A stretch of DNA of 20,337 nucleotides, taken from Actinomycetes bacterium. GTDB lineage: Bacteria; Actinomycetota; Humimicrobiia; JAHJRV01. Every line of letters starts with the position of its first letter. Position 1 is the stretch's first letter. The stretch is from contig DAOWJR010000081.1 of the NCBI GenBank assembly GCA_030640275.1, forward strand, positions 1 to 20,337, written 5' to 3'. The translations under genes were made by a program, and so were the position numbers. A model generated the notes under the pieces. It did not search any database and had not been told where the DNA came from. It saw only the letters and a program-made list of their open reading frames with translations. Shown here in pieces: positions 1 through 7,363 of the stretch.

Positions 1-52
1 CTTTCATGGTTATCTATATATAATATTAAAAAGAATAAAGTATTGTATAACT

Positions 53-2023
53 TTATTCCTGTATACATAAACCTCTTTCTTTAAGGATTTTTTTAACTGA
101 TGGGAATTCTTCAATGTGGGTGTAAGGAAGAAATAATGATGCAATATATCTTTCATAAAATTTATTGTTATTAAACAATTCTATATAAGTTATGTTCCTT
201 GAGATTTTTTCCATCTCTTTCCATTTATCTCTATTAATTAAGGCTAAATGAGCTCCAGCAACTGATGTATTTCCTAAAAATGTAAATATTTCCTCGGGAA
301 GGTCTGGAAGCATACCAATAATTATCGCATTTCTAACATTGATAAAATGACCAAATCCACCTGCAATAAAAATCTGTTCCAAATTGTCTTTTGTAAGTCC
401 TACCTCTTCTAAAAGGGTTGTTATACCAGCATAAACAGCACCTTTTGCTCTTATTAAGTTATCAAGGTCAACTTCTGAAATAACTATATCCTTTTTTGTG
501 GCGGTTTCCTCAGCTTTAGCTATAATATAGTACGGATTTGCCTTATCAATTACGACATAAGGTGAATTTAAATCTGTGTTAAATTTTCCTTTCCTATTTA
601 TAATTCCAGTTATGTAAAGTTGACCCAGTAAGTCTATCATTGCTGACCCACAAATTCCCTTAGGTTTTAATCCACCTATTACCTTAATAGATGATTTTAA
701 GGTTTTTGGATTTATTTTAACAGCTTCAATTGCACCTTTAATAGCTCTCATTCCATCTTTAACTCCTCCACCTTCAAAAGCTGGACCTGCTGAACAAGAT
801 GTAGATACCATCCATTGTGAATTACCAATTACTAACTCACCATTTGTACCCATATCTAAAAATAATGTTAATTTTTCCTGTTCAGCAACTTTTGATATAA
901 GCAATCCAGCAGATATATCTCCACCAACATAACTTGCAACTGATGGAGCACTTCTAACAACTGCTTTAGGTGTATGTTCTAAAAATATTTCTTTTGAACT
1001 AACTGGAGAAAATATATTTGCTACAGGTACATACGGCTCCTCCCTCAAATATTTAGGTGACACTCCATGCAAAAAATGCGTCATAATTGTATTTCCTGCA
1101 CAAACAATTGAATGTATCTTTTCGGGATTAAAGCTCGTTCTTTTACAAACTTCTACTATTAATTCATTTATAGATTCGACAATTAACCCTTGTAAAACCT
1201 CTAATCCAGCACCTTTTAATGAGTAGACGATCCTTGATATTACATCCTCACCCGCTCTTATCTGCTTATTATACTCAGATGCACTAGTAAGAATTTTTCC
1301 ATTATTTAAATTAACTAAATAAACTACTACAGTAGTAGTTCCGACATCAATAGCTAATCCATAACTTTCTTCAGTAGTATTTCCAGGTTCTATATCAATT
1401 AAATCTTTTGAAATTTCATCCACTGTAACTGTTATCATCCAATTTCCTTTTCTCAATACATCAGGTATTTTCTTAAGAATTTCTAAAGGAATAAAGCAAT
1501 CTTCTAAACCTAATTGTTGCTTTAATGCTATCTCTAATCTATATTTATCAGAACTACTCCTACCAATTAGAGGAGCTTCCACAGTTATTAATTTTTTTAC
1601 AACTCTTGGAAGAATTTTAACATCTCTAATATCTAATCTTTTTATCCCAGCTAATACCTTTTCAGTAATCTCTAATTTTAATATATCCTCTGCTAAAAGA
1701 CCTTCCTGGATTACTGCTTCTTCAATTTCTATAACTGGAACTTCAATAACTAAATCACTTTTTGGGTATGTTTGACATGCCAAAACATATCCTCTCTCCT
1801 TATCCTCAGAACTTAGAAGTTCGCTCTGAACTTTCTCTACCTGTCCAGATTTTAAAAGTACCTTACACCTTCCACATGTTCCGACACCACCACATTCAGA
1901 ATTAAGAAAAATCCCCGCATTCATAGAAGCATCAAAAATGGTTTCACCTTTAAATATATATATAGATTTATTTTCCGGTAAAAAAGTTACCTTATATCTT
2001 TTTTCAGAGACCTTTTTAGACAT
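53..2023 (-). CDS. RACo-like corrinoid protein reductive activator (2Fe-2S ferredoxin + ASKHA ATPase, DUF4445 family)
   Basis: 656 residues. The N-terminal ~95 residues form a plant-type [2Fe-2S] ferredoxin domain with cysteines C44, C50, C53 and C83 (C-x5-C-x2-C-x29-C). A linker region follows to about residue 215. The remainder is an ASKHA-type ATPase with a phosphate-1 motif DVGTTT at 226-231, a second glycine motif (LDMGTNGE) and a C-terminal AGGFG motif. This architecture is that of RACo/RamQ proteins, which use ATP hydrolysis to drive the low-potential one-electron reduction of inactive Co(II) corrinoid proteins in methyl-transfer pathways. The length is normal for the family. The ATG at 2023 is preceded by an AAGGGAAG ribosome-binding site. 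No corrinoid protein or methyltransferase lies in the window, so the partner is unknown; it could serve acetyl-CoA synthase or a methylamine/methanol-type system. Family assignment is strong, exact partner is not. Confidence 0.9.
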   Translation of the reverse strand: MSKKVSEKRYKVTFLPENKSIYIFKGETIFDASMNAGIFLNSECGGVGTCGRCKVLLKSGQVEKVQSELLSSEDKERGYVLACQTYPKSDLVIEVPVIEIEEAVIQEGLLAEDILKLEITEKVLAGIKRLDIRDVKILPRVVKKLITVEAPLIGRSSSDKYRLEIALKQQLGLEDCFIPLEILKKIPDVLRKGNWMITVTVDEISKDLIDIEPGNTTEESYGLAIDVGTTTVVVYLVNLNNGKILTSASEYNKQIRAGEDVISRIVYSLKGAGLEVLQGLIVESINELIVEVCKRTSFNPEKIHSIVCAGNTIMTHFLHGVSPKYLREEPYVPVANIFSPVSSKEIFLEHTPKAVVRSAPSVASYVGGDISAGLLISKVAEQEKLTLFLDMGTNGELVIGNSQWMVSTSCSAGPAFEGGGVKDGMRAIKGAIEAVKINPKTLKSSIKVIGGLKPKGICGSAMIDLLGQLYITGIINRKGKFNTDLNSPYVVIDKANPYYIIAKAEETATKKDIVISEVDLDNLIRAKGAVYAGITTLLEEVGLTKDNLEQIFIAGGFGHFINVRNAIIIGMLPDLPEEIFTFLGNTSVAGAHLALINRDKWKEMEKISRNITYIELFNNNKFYERYIASLFLPYTHIEEFPSVKKILKERGLCIQE

Positions 2024-2433
2024 TTACTTCCCTTTTTAAAATATTTCTTTTATAATTTCTTGATATTTTTTTGTAATAATTATAACTTAAATAATTAGAA
2101 AAAATTATGTTGATATTTCGTATTTATTAAAATATTATTTAAAAATTCAGAGACTGTGTTATATTTTCTGTAAAATTGTACCTTAAAAATTCGAATTGGT
2201 CATCAAAATCCTTCATAATGTTTAAAAATATCTTCATATTTTATTATAATTAGTTGATATAATAAAACAAAAAGTTAATAATAATATTAAATCCTTCTCC
2301 AGATTTCTTAAATTTTTTGATGTTTAAAATATAAAAAATAGCAATATAGGTCAACTACATCATATTATGATACAAAACTTAAAAAATATGGTTGACTAGG
2401 AGGGATAAATGAAAATTATTTAAAGGAGTAAAT
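2024..2433. other. AT-rich divergent intergenic region
   Basis: About 410 bases separate the divergent RACo-like and bS22-like genes, so promoters for both should lie here. A TTGACT hexamer at 2392-2397 resembles a -35 box, but the hexamer 17 bases downstream (ATTATT) is a poor -10 and would leave almost no leader. GTCAAC near 2350 and GTTGAC near 2391 form a widely spaced 6-base inverted pair of unknown meaning. I see no gene, RNA or convincing promoter beyond the short leader ORF listed separately. Confidence 0.4.
2409..2423 (+). other. Four-codon upstream ORF (MKII) with strong Shine-Dalgarno
   Basis: A perfect AGGAGGG at 2398-2404 precedes ATG at 2409, which opens a reading frame of only four codons before TAA at 2421-2423. 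That stop overlaps the AAAGGAG (2422-2428) used by the ribosomal protein gene starting at 2434. The arrangement would let a ribosome that terminates here re-engage the next start, so it may be a translational leader or a ribosome-loading site. It could also be chance in purine-rich sequence. Confidence 0.3.
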
Positions 2434-2526
2434 ATGGGTTCTTTAATTAAAAAAAGAAGAAAGAAAATAAAAAAACATAAACATAAAAAACTAAGAAAAT
2501 CAATGAGACGCAAAAAGCGTAAATAG
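2434..2526 (+). CDS. bS22-like small ribosomal protein (AURKAIP1/COX24 domain)
   Basis: A 30-residue protein starting MGSLIKKRRKKIKKHKHKK and ending in an RRKKRK-type tail, with about two thirds lysine, arginine or histidine. The opening MGS-(L/V)-IKKRRK and the K-K-H-(R/K)-K-L core match the AURKAIP1/COX24-domain family, whose actinobacterial member was identified as 30S protein bS22. Its role should be binding rRNA in the small ribosomal subunit. An AAAGGAG Shine-Dalgarno lies five bases before the ATG. It is the only gene on the plus strand in the first 7 kb and ends 27 bases before the convergent helicase gene. It is easily missed because of its size. Family recognition rests on residue pattern; the ribosomal role is by analogy. 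Confidence 0.82.
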   Translation: MGSLIKKRRKKIKKHKHKKLRKSMRRKKRK

Positions 2527-2553
2527 TTTATATAATTTTAAAAATAAAAAGAT

Positions 2554-4683
2554 TTATTTTGTTACTCTATCCAATTTTGCATAGCTCAAAAGGAGATGTT
2601 TTAAACCAAAATCGTCAAAGAGAACATATGCTTCAGTATCATTAATAATTTCCTTTAAGTCCACTATTTCACCCATTCCCCATTTATTATGAACTACTCT
2701 ATCACCAATATTAAATTTTTCTAACTTTTCTCTAATTACTCCTAATTCAGGTTCTTTTACTTCCTCAATAAACTCATCGGGAATTTCTCTTAAGAATCTG
2801 GATTCTGGATTAAAATATATACCCCCATATAAATTCCTGGAAATTGCATATACCATATATAGTAACTTCTTTGCCCTGGTCATACCCACATAGCACAATC
2901 TTCTTTCTTCTTCTAATTGTCGGATATCGTCTAAAGATAGGGCATGAGGAAAAATTCCTTCTTCCATTCCAACTATAAATACTACTTTAAATTCCAATCC
3001 TTTCGCATTATGAAGTGTCATCAATGTTGCAAAATTTTCATCTTCTTTGTACGTATCAATATTTGCAACAAGTGACATCTCTTCCATAAATTGATCCAAA
3101 TCTCCCTCAGGATTTTCACTTAAAAACTCCTTTACTACTGTAAGAAGTTCTTTAAGATTCTCTATTCTGAATTGCGCTGCTAATGTCTTCTCATCCTCTA
3201 ACTCTTTTATATATCCTGTCTTAGTCCAAACCTCAACTAAAAGTTTATCTAAACTGTTCTTTGATGAATAATCTCTTAAATAATCTATCATCTTAATAAA
3301 TTTTTTTATTTTTGTCCTCATATTTATAGAGAGTAAATGATTTTCTTCATATTTCTGCAAAGATTCATTAAAGGTTATATTATTCATCTTAGCAAACTTC
3401 GATATAGCAGAAATAGTCATCTTCCCTATCCTTCGATGAGGTACATTAATAATTCTGTGAAGACTAACTATATCATTAAAGTTAGAAATTAATCTTAAAT
3501 ATGCTGTAATATCTTTTATTTCCATCCTGTCATAAAATCTTACACCACCAACAATCTTATAAGGAATACCTTGTTTTAAAGATATATCTTCTATAACTCT
3601 TGATTGAGCATGTGTTCTATAAAATACAGAAAAATCATTGTATTTAAAATCCCTATTTTTTATTAATCTTTTAATCTCGTGTATAACAAATGATGCTTCA
3701 TTGTGCTCATCCTCAGCTTCAAATATAAAAACTTTTTTGCCTCTCTCATTATCCGTCCAAAGATTCTTTCCCTTTCTTGAAAAATTGTTTTTGACTACAT
3801 TATTTGCTGCACCTAAAATTAATTTTGTTGAACGATAATTCTGTTCTAACTTAATAACTTTCGCATTTGGATAATCATGCTCAAATTCAAGTATATTTCT
3901 GATATCTGCTCCCCTCCAGCTATAAATGCTTTGATCATCATCTCCAACCACATAAATATTCTTATTTTTAGAAGCAAGTAAATTGACTAAGTAATATTGT
4001 GCTCTATTTGTATCCTGATATTCATCCACTAATATATATTTGAATCTATCTTGATATTTTTTAAGCACTGAAGGAAAAAGTCTAAAGATAATTACAGTTA
4101 GCATAATAAGATCATCAAAATCAAGTGCATTTGCTTTGAATAGTCTTTCCTGATATCTGCTATAAACATCAGATGCAATCTGTTGATAAAGATCTGATAC
4201 AGTTTCGGGGTATTTCTCATGATCGATTAATTCTTCCTTTGCAGCACTTATCAAGTTTAATATTGCTTTTGGATTAAATCTTTTGCGGTCTATATCAAGT
4301 TCTTTCATACATTCTGTTACAAGCTTTATTTGATCAATCTCATCATAAATAACGAAGTTCCTACCATAACCTAACCTTTCAATCTCATTTCTTAATATCT
4401 TTGTACATGTTGAATGAAAAGTTTTAATCCAAATATCTTGAGCATTTTCACCAATAAGTCGCTCAACTCTTATTTTCATCTCGTTTGCAGCTTTATTTGT
4501 AAAGGTTATGGCTAATATTTCTTGTGGTGTAGCTAATTTTTGCTCAAGAAGATAGGCAACTTTGTAGGTGATTACTCTTGTTTTTCCAGTACCTGCTCCA
4601 GCAAATATTAACAATGGGCCCTCAGTGTATATTACTGCTGATTTTTGAATCTGATTTAAATCATCTAAAAAATTATTCTTCAA
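2554..4683 (-). CDS. pcrA: UvrD/Rep/PcrA family ATP-dependent 3'-5' DNA helicase
   Basis: 709 residues of a superfamily 1A helicase that unwinds DNA in nucleotide excision repair, replication restart and rolling-circle replication. Visible motifs in order: Q-motif region at the N-terminus, Walker A GAGTGKT at 29-35, Ia (AITFTNKAANEM) near 58-69, Walker B DEYQ at 220-223, motif III GDDDQSIYSWRGAD at 247-260, motif IV (EQNYRS) at 280-285, a motif V region with TLHNAKGLEF, and motif VI with YVGMTRAKK. The C-terminus (IGDRVVHNKWGMGEIVD) is the Tudor-like domain of PcrA that contacts RNA polymerase, which favours PcrA over UvrD or Rep. The start is TTG at 4683, since no in-frame ATG precedes Walker A; the upstream AAAAGG is only a modest ribosome-binding site. 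It lies downstream of the groEL terminator and so probably has its own promoter. Confidence 0.95.
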   Translation of the reverse strand: MKNNFLDDLNQIQKSAVIYTEGPLLIFAGAGTGKTRVITYKVAYLLEQKLATPQEILAITFTNKAANEMKIRVERLIGENAQDIWIKTFHSTCTKILRNEIERLGYGRNFVIYDEIDQIKLVTECMKELDIDRKRFNPKAILNLISAAKEELIDHEKYPETVSDLYQQIASDVYSRYQERLFKANALDFDDLIMLTVIIFRLFPSVLKKYQDRFKYILVDEYQDTNRAQYYLVNLLASKNKNIYVVGDDDQSIYSWRGADIRNILEFEHDYPNAKVIKLEQNYRSTKLILGAANNVVKNNFSRKGKNLWTDNERGKKVFIFEAEDEHNEASFVIHEIKRLIKNRDFKYNDFSVFYRTHAQSRVIEDISLKQGIPYKIVGGVRFYDRMEIKDITAYLRLISNFNDIVSLHRIINVPHRRIGKMTISAISKFAKMNNITFNESLQKYEENHLLSINMRTKIKKFIKMIDYLRDYSSKNSLDKLLVEVWTKTGYIKELEDEKTLAAQFRIENLKELLTVVKEFLSENPEGDLDQFMEEMSLVANIDTYKEDENFATLMTLHNAKGLEFKVVFIVGMEEGIFPHALSLDDIRQLEEERRLCYVGMTRAKKLLYMVYAISRNLYGGIYFNPESRFLREIPDEFIEEVKEPELGVIREKLEKFNIGDRVVHNKWGMGEIVDLKEIINDTEAYVLFDDFGLKHLLLSYAKLDRVTK

Positions 4684-4705
4684 CTATTTAACCTTTTTAA
4701 ACAGA

Positions 4706-4749
4706 AAAATATCCCTCACGCAATAAAGGGGGTCAATGAGGGATATTTT
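4706..4749 (-). terminator. Intrinsic terminator after groEL
   Basis: A perfect 13-bp stem: AAAATATCCCTCA at 4706-4718 pairs with TGAGGGATATTTT at 4737-4749 across an 18-base loop. Read on the minus strand the stem ends directly in a T-rich run (TATTTTTCTGTTT). It lies between the groEL stop and the helicase start and should end the groES-groEL transcript. Confidence 0.85.
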
Positions 4750-4783
4750 CTATTTGCAATTATTAATTCTGCATAAGATTTGT

Positions 4784-4822
4784 GGCATGGTTTCGCAGAC
4801 ATTTCAGTCAAGAAACTATGCC
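4784..4822. other. Unassigned nested stem-loop between groEL and pcrA
   Basis: GGCATGGTTTC (4784-4794) pairs with GAAACTATGCC (4812-4822) over 11 positions with one G-T wobble on the plus strand, which is an A-C mismatch on the minus strand. Inside the loop GAC and GTC can pair again. The stretch is clearly less AT-rich than other intergenic DNA here, and both strands stay open in at least one frame through it. No family is recognised. It may be a small mobile-element remnant or a structured RNA element. Confidence 0.4.
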
Positions 4823-4865
4823 CAAAGCTTTCTACGTTTCTTTTTAAATTAGAATTAATTTTTTT

Positions 4866-6488
4866 TTACATCATTGGAGGTGGGTATCCACCTGGCATTG
4901 GTGGTGTTTCTTTCTTTTCTGGAACTTCAGCTGCAATAACCTCAGTTGTAAGAAGCATCGCGGCAATACTTGCTGCATTTTGTAGAGCAGCTCTTGTTAC
5001 CTTAGCTGGGTCAATTATTCCAGAATCTACCATATTTACATATTTTCCTGTTAGAGCATCAAGTCCTTCACCTTTAGGTAGTTTCTTAACCTCCTCTACT
5101 ATTAATGCGCCTTCATAACCAGCATTATTAGCAATCCATCTAAGTGGTTCAGTTAGAGATTTCTTAACAATTAAGACACCTGTTTTTATATCTCCATCAA
5201 ATTTGGTTTCATCTATTGCTGGAATTGAATCAATTAATACTACTCCACCACCCGGTACTATACCTTCCTCAACAGCAGCTTTGGTTGCTGAAAGAGCATC
5301 TTCAATCCTGTGCTTTTTTTCTTTAAGTTCAGTTTCAGTTGCAGCACCTACCTTGATTACAGCAACACCTCCAGATAGTTTCGCTAATCTTTCTTGTAAT
5401 TTTTCTCTATCAAATTCTGAATCACTCTGCTCAATTTCAGCCTTTATCTGCTTTATTCTTCCTTTTATATCATCAACTTTACCTTTACCTTCAATTATTG
5501 TTGTATTTTCCTTATCTATTTTTACTTGTCTTGCTCTTCCTAACATATCAAGTTTGACATTTTCTAATTTTATTCCTAATTCTTCACTGATCATTGTTCC
5601 ACCAGTTACTACGCCTATATCCTGTAACATTTCTTTTCTTCTATCACCAAAACCTGGGGCTTTTACTGCAACACAGATAAATGTTCCTCTAATTTTATTA
5701 ACAACAATAGTTGCCAGTGCCTCTCCTTCAACATCTTCAGCTATTAATAGTAAAGGTTTTCCTGCTTGCATTACCTTTTCTAATACTGGAAGCAATTCAG
5801 CAATTGCTCCTAATTTTTTATTCAGTATTAATATATATGGTTCATCAAGAACAGCTTCCATTCTCTCAGCATCTGTTACCATATATGGGGATATATAACC
5901 TCTGTCAAATTGAAGACCCTCCACAACCTCAATTTCAATCCCAAATTTTTGTGATTCCTCAACTGTAATAACTCCATCCTTCCCTACTTTTTCCATAGAT
6001 TCAGCTATTTTCTCTCCAATTTCTGGATCATTTGCAGAAATAGCAGCAACTTCAGCTATCTTCTTTTTCTCAGTTGCTATTGACTGACTCATTTTATGAA
6101 TCTGTTTTACAGCCATTTCAACACCTTTTTCTATCCCTTTTTTTAATAACATAGGATTTGCTCCAGCTGCCACATTTCTAAAGCCTTCTCTAATCATAGC
6201 TTGAGCAAGCAAAGTAGCTGTGGTAGTACCATCTCCAGCAACATCGTTTGTTTTTGTAGCTACCTCTTTTAGTAACTGAACTCCAACATTCTCCCAAACA
6301 TCTTCAACATCAATATCCCTTGCTATTGTTACACCATCATTAGTAATAGTTGGTGAACCAAATTTTCTCTCTAAAACTACATTTCTTCCCTTTGGACCTA
6401 ATGTGATTTTTATCGCATCAGCTAATTTGTTAACTCCTCTTTCTAAAACTCTCCTTGCATCTTCGCCAAATTTAATCTCTTTTGCCAT
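4866..6488 (-). CDS. groL: Chaperonin GroEL (Cpn60, 60 kDa subunit)
   Basis: 540 residues, normal for bacterial group I chaperonin. It forms the tetradecameric double ring that encloses unfolded proteins in the cytosol and folds them with ATP and the GroES lid. The nucleotide-binding GDGTTT is at 85-90, with the family landmarks TLGPKGRNVV at 29-38 and, in the C-terminal equatorial domain, GGGVVLID. The C-terminal tail is MPGGYPPPMM, a proline-containing variant of the usual Gly-Gly-Met repeats that line the cavity. The ATG has an excellent AGGAGG site. It follows groES by 19 bases in one operon and is closed by the terminator at 4706-4749. Confidence 0.99.
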   Translation of the reverse strand: MAKEIKFGEDARRVLERGVNKLADAIKITLGPKGRNVVLERKFGSPTITNDGVTIARDIDVEDVWENVGVQLLKEVATKTNDVAGDGTTTATLLAQAMIREGFRNVAAGANPMLLKKGIEKGVEMAVKQIHKMSQSIATEKKKIAEVAAISANDPEIGEKIAESMEKVGKDGVITVEESQKFGIEIEVVEGLQFDRGYISPYMVTDAERMEAVLDEPYILILNKKLGAIAELLPVLEKVMQAGKPLLLIAEDVEGEALATIVVNKIRGTFICVAVKAPGFGDRRKEMLQDIGVVTGGTMISEELGIKLENVKLDMLGRARQVKIDKENTTIIEGKGKVDDIKGRIKQIKAEIEQSDSEFDREKLQERLAKLSGGVAVIKVGAATETELKEKKHRIEDALSATKAAVEEGIVPGGGVVLIDSIPAIDETKFDGDIKTGVLIVKKSLTEPLRWIANNAGYEGALIVEEVKKLPKGEGLDALTGKYVNMVDSGIIDPAKVTRAALQNAASIAAMLLTTEVIAAEVPEKKETPPMPGGYPPPMM

Positions 6489-6507
6489 ATATTATTCCTC
6501 CTTTTGT

Positions 6508-6795
6508 TTATTTTTCTATTATGGCAAGGATATCACTTTCTCTTAAAATCAAGTGCTCCTTGTTTTTTATTTTTACTTCAGTTCCACCATATTTTGAGTA
6601 AATAATTTTATCCCCAACCTTAACATCCATAGGAATTCTTTTTCCTTCTTCAATTCTTCCTGGTCCTGCAGCTATCACTTCACCCTCTTGTGGCTTTTCC
6701 TTAGCTGTGTCAGGAATAACTATCCCACTTCTGGTAATATCTTCACTCTCTTTTGGTAGAACAATTACTCTGTCTCCAAGTGGTCTTAATTTCAT
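6508..6795 (-). CDS. groS: Co-chaperonin GroES (Cpn10)
   Basis: 95 residues, the normal length. It forms the heptameric lid of the GroEL cavity. The sequence opens with the family signature MKLRPLGDRVIV, has the mobile loop around residues 17-32 (ESEDITRSGIVIPDTA), which contacts GroEL, and the roof and closing segment GDKIIYSKYGGTEVK. The ATG is preceded by AAAGGAGAG. It is the first gene of the groES-groEL operon, and transcription should be repressed by HrcA at the CIRCE element about 120 bases upstream. hrcA itself is not in the window. Confidence 0.99.
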   Translation of the reverse strand: MKLRPLGDRVIVLPKESEDITRSGIVIPDTAKEKPQEGEVIAAGPGRIEEGKRIPMDVKVGDKIIYSKYGGTEVKIKNKEHLILRESDILAIIEK

Positions 6796-6912
6796 AATGT
6801 TTCTCTCCTTTCTAATTATATTTTTTTGTCAAAAGACTTTAAATTGAGAACTTAATTCTTAAATGATTTTTTAAAAATACAAAATTATTTTATAAATAGT
6901 TCCCACCATACA

Positions 6913-6947
6913 AATTTTAGCACTCCTTAAGAAAGAGTGCTAAAATT
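6913..6947 (-). promoter_or_regulatory. CIRCE operator (HrcA binding site)
   Basis: TTAGCACTC (6917-6925), a 9-base spacer and GAGTGCTAA (6935-6943) match the CIRCE consensus exactly. The symmetry extends four more bases on each side, giving perfect 13-base arms. It lies a few bases after the predicted -10 box, so HrcA would cover the transcription start of groES-groEL, and the transcript can also fold into a hairpin. Confidence 0.97.
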
Positions 6948-6954
6948 ATTACAT

Positions 6955-6983
6955 ATTTTATATGATAATTTTTCTAAAATCAA
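6955..6983 (-). promoter_or_regulatory. Sigma-A-type promoter of groES-groEL
   Basis: On the minus strand a -35 box TTGATT (plus 6978-6983) and a -10 box TAAAAT (plus 6955-6960) are separated by exactly 17 bases. The expected transcription start falls at the edge of the CIRCE operator, the classic arrangement for HrcA-repressed chaperonin operons. Confidence 0.75.
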
Positions 6984-7063
6984 TATTATATATTCTATAA
7001 TTATTTTCAATAAAAAACAACTATATTTTAAATTTTTATACTATTATAAAAGCTTTATATGTA

Positions 7064-7089
7064 TTGTTAACAAGTAAAGTTAACACTTT
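7064..7089. other. Paired GTTAAC palindromes in AT-rich spacer
   Basis: A perfect 10-base palindrome TTGTTAACAA (7064-7073) is followed by a second GTTAAC (7079-7084) inside AAAGTTAACACTTT, thirteen bases apart centre to centre. They lie in the spacer between the divergent groES and asnS genes. They could be operator half-sites, but nothing identifies a regulator. The rest of 6984-7123 is plain AT-rich DNA with no gene. Confidence 0.25.
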
Positions 7090-7123
7090 TGGTATTATAT
7101 TTTTTGAAAATTTAATATTATTC

Positions 7124-7263
7124 TGTCATTTCGAGCAGCTCCTTCGCTACGCTCGGGATAAACTCCGGTGGCGTGGCAATCTCTATTATTGACAATAATT
7201 TATGTACTGAGATTGCACAGCCTGTTCCGAGTGCAACGAGGAATCTCGCTCCTCGCAATGACA
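7124..7263. repeat. MITE-like 140-bp repeat with terminal inverted repeats (copy 1)
   Basis: The ends TGTCATTTCGAG (7124-7135) and CTCGCAATGACA (7252-7263) are inverted repeats differing at one position. Inside, GCAATCTC (7177-7184) and GAGATTGC (7209-7216) pair exactly, so the element can fold into a long hairpin. Its right 55 bases (7209-7263) match 10289-10343 at 48 of 55 positions. It encodes no protein. The TGTCATTGCGAG-type end is common in non-autonomous repeats of many environmental genomes. No clear target duplication is visible. Confidence 0.75.
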
Positions 7264-7363
7264 AGAACCTTTATTACATTATATTAATTTTTCAAAGATA
7301 AAACTGTAAACTTATCTCGTTAATAGTACACTTTATAAAAATAATAGATTAGGAGTGTTTAAA

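Noticed and set aside
2148..2182. Sequence GAGACTGTGTTATATTTTCT and following bases resembling the end of an IS256-family element.
   Set aside because: The resemblance is from memory and only one end is present; no partner end, transposase or target duplication is visible in the window.
5203..5898. 231-codon plus-strand open frame across groEL, and similar frames at 16996-17562 and 18408-18863.
   Set aside because: They lie antisense inside well-supported genes, have low-complexity Ser/Pro/Ile-rich translations and no family resemblance; they are shadows of the coding strand.
7355..7363. GTG start for asnS at 7355.
   Set aside because: The GTG overlaps the AGGAG ribosome-binding site, which is correctly spaced for the TTG at 7364.
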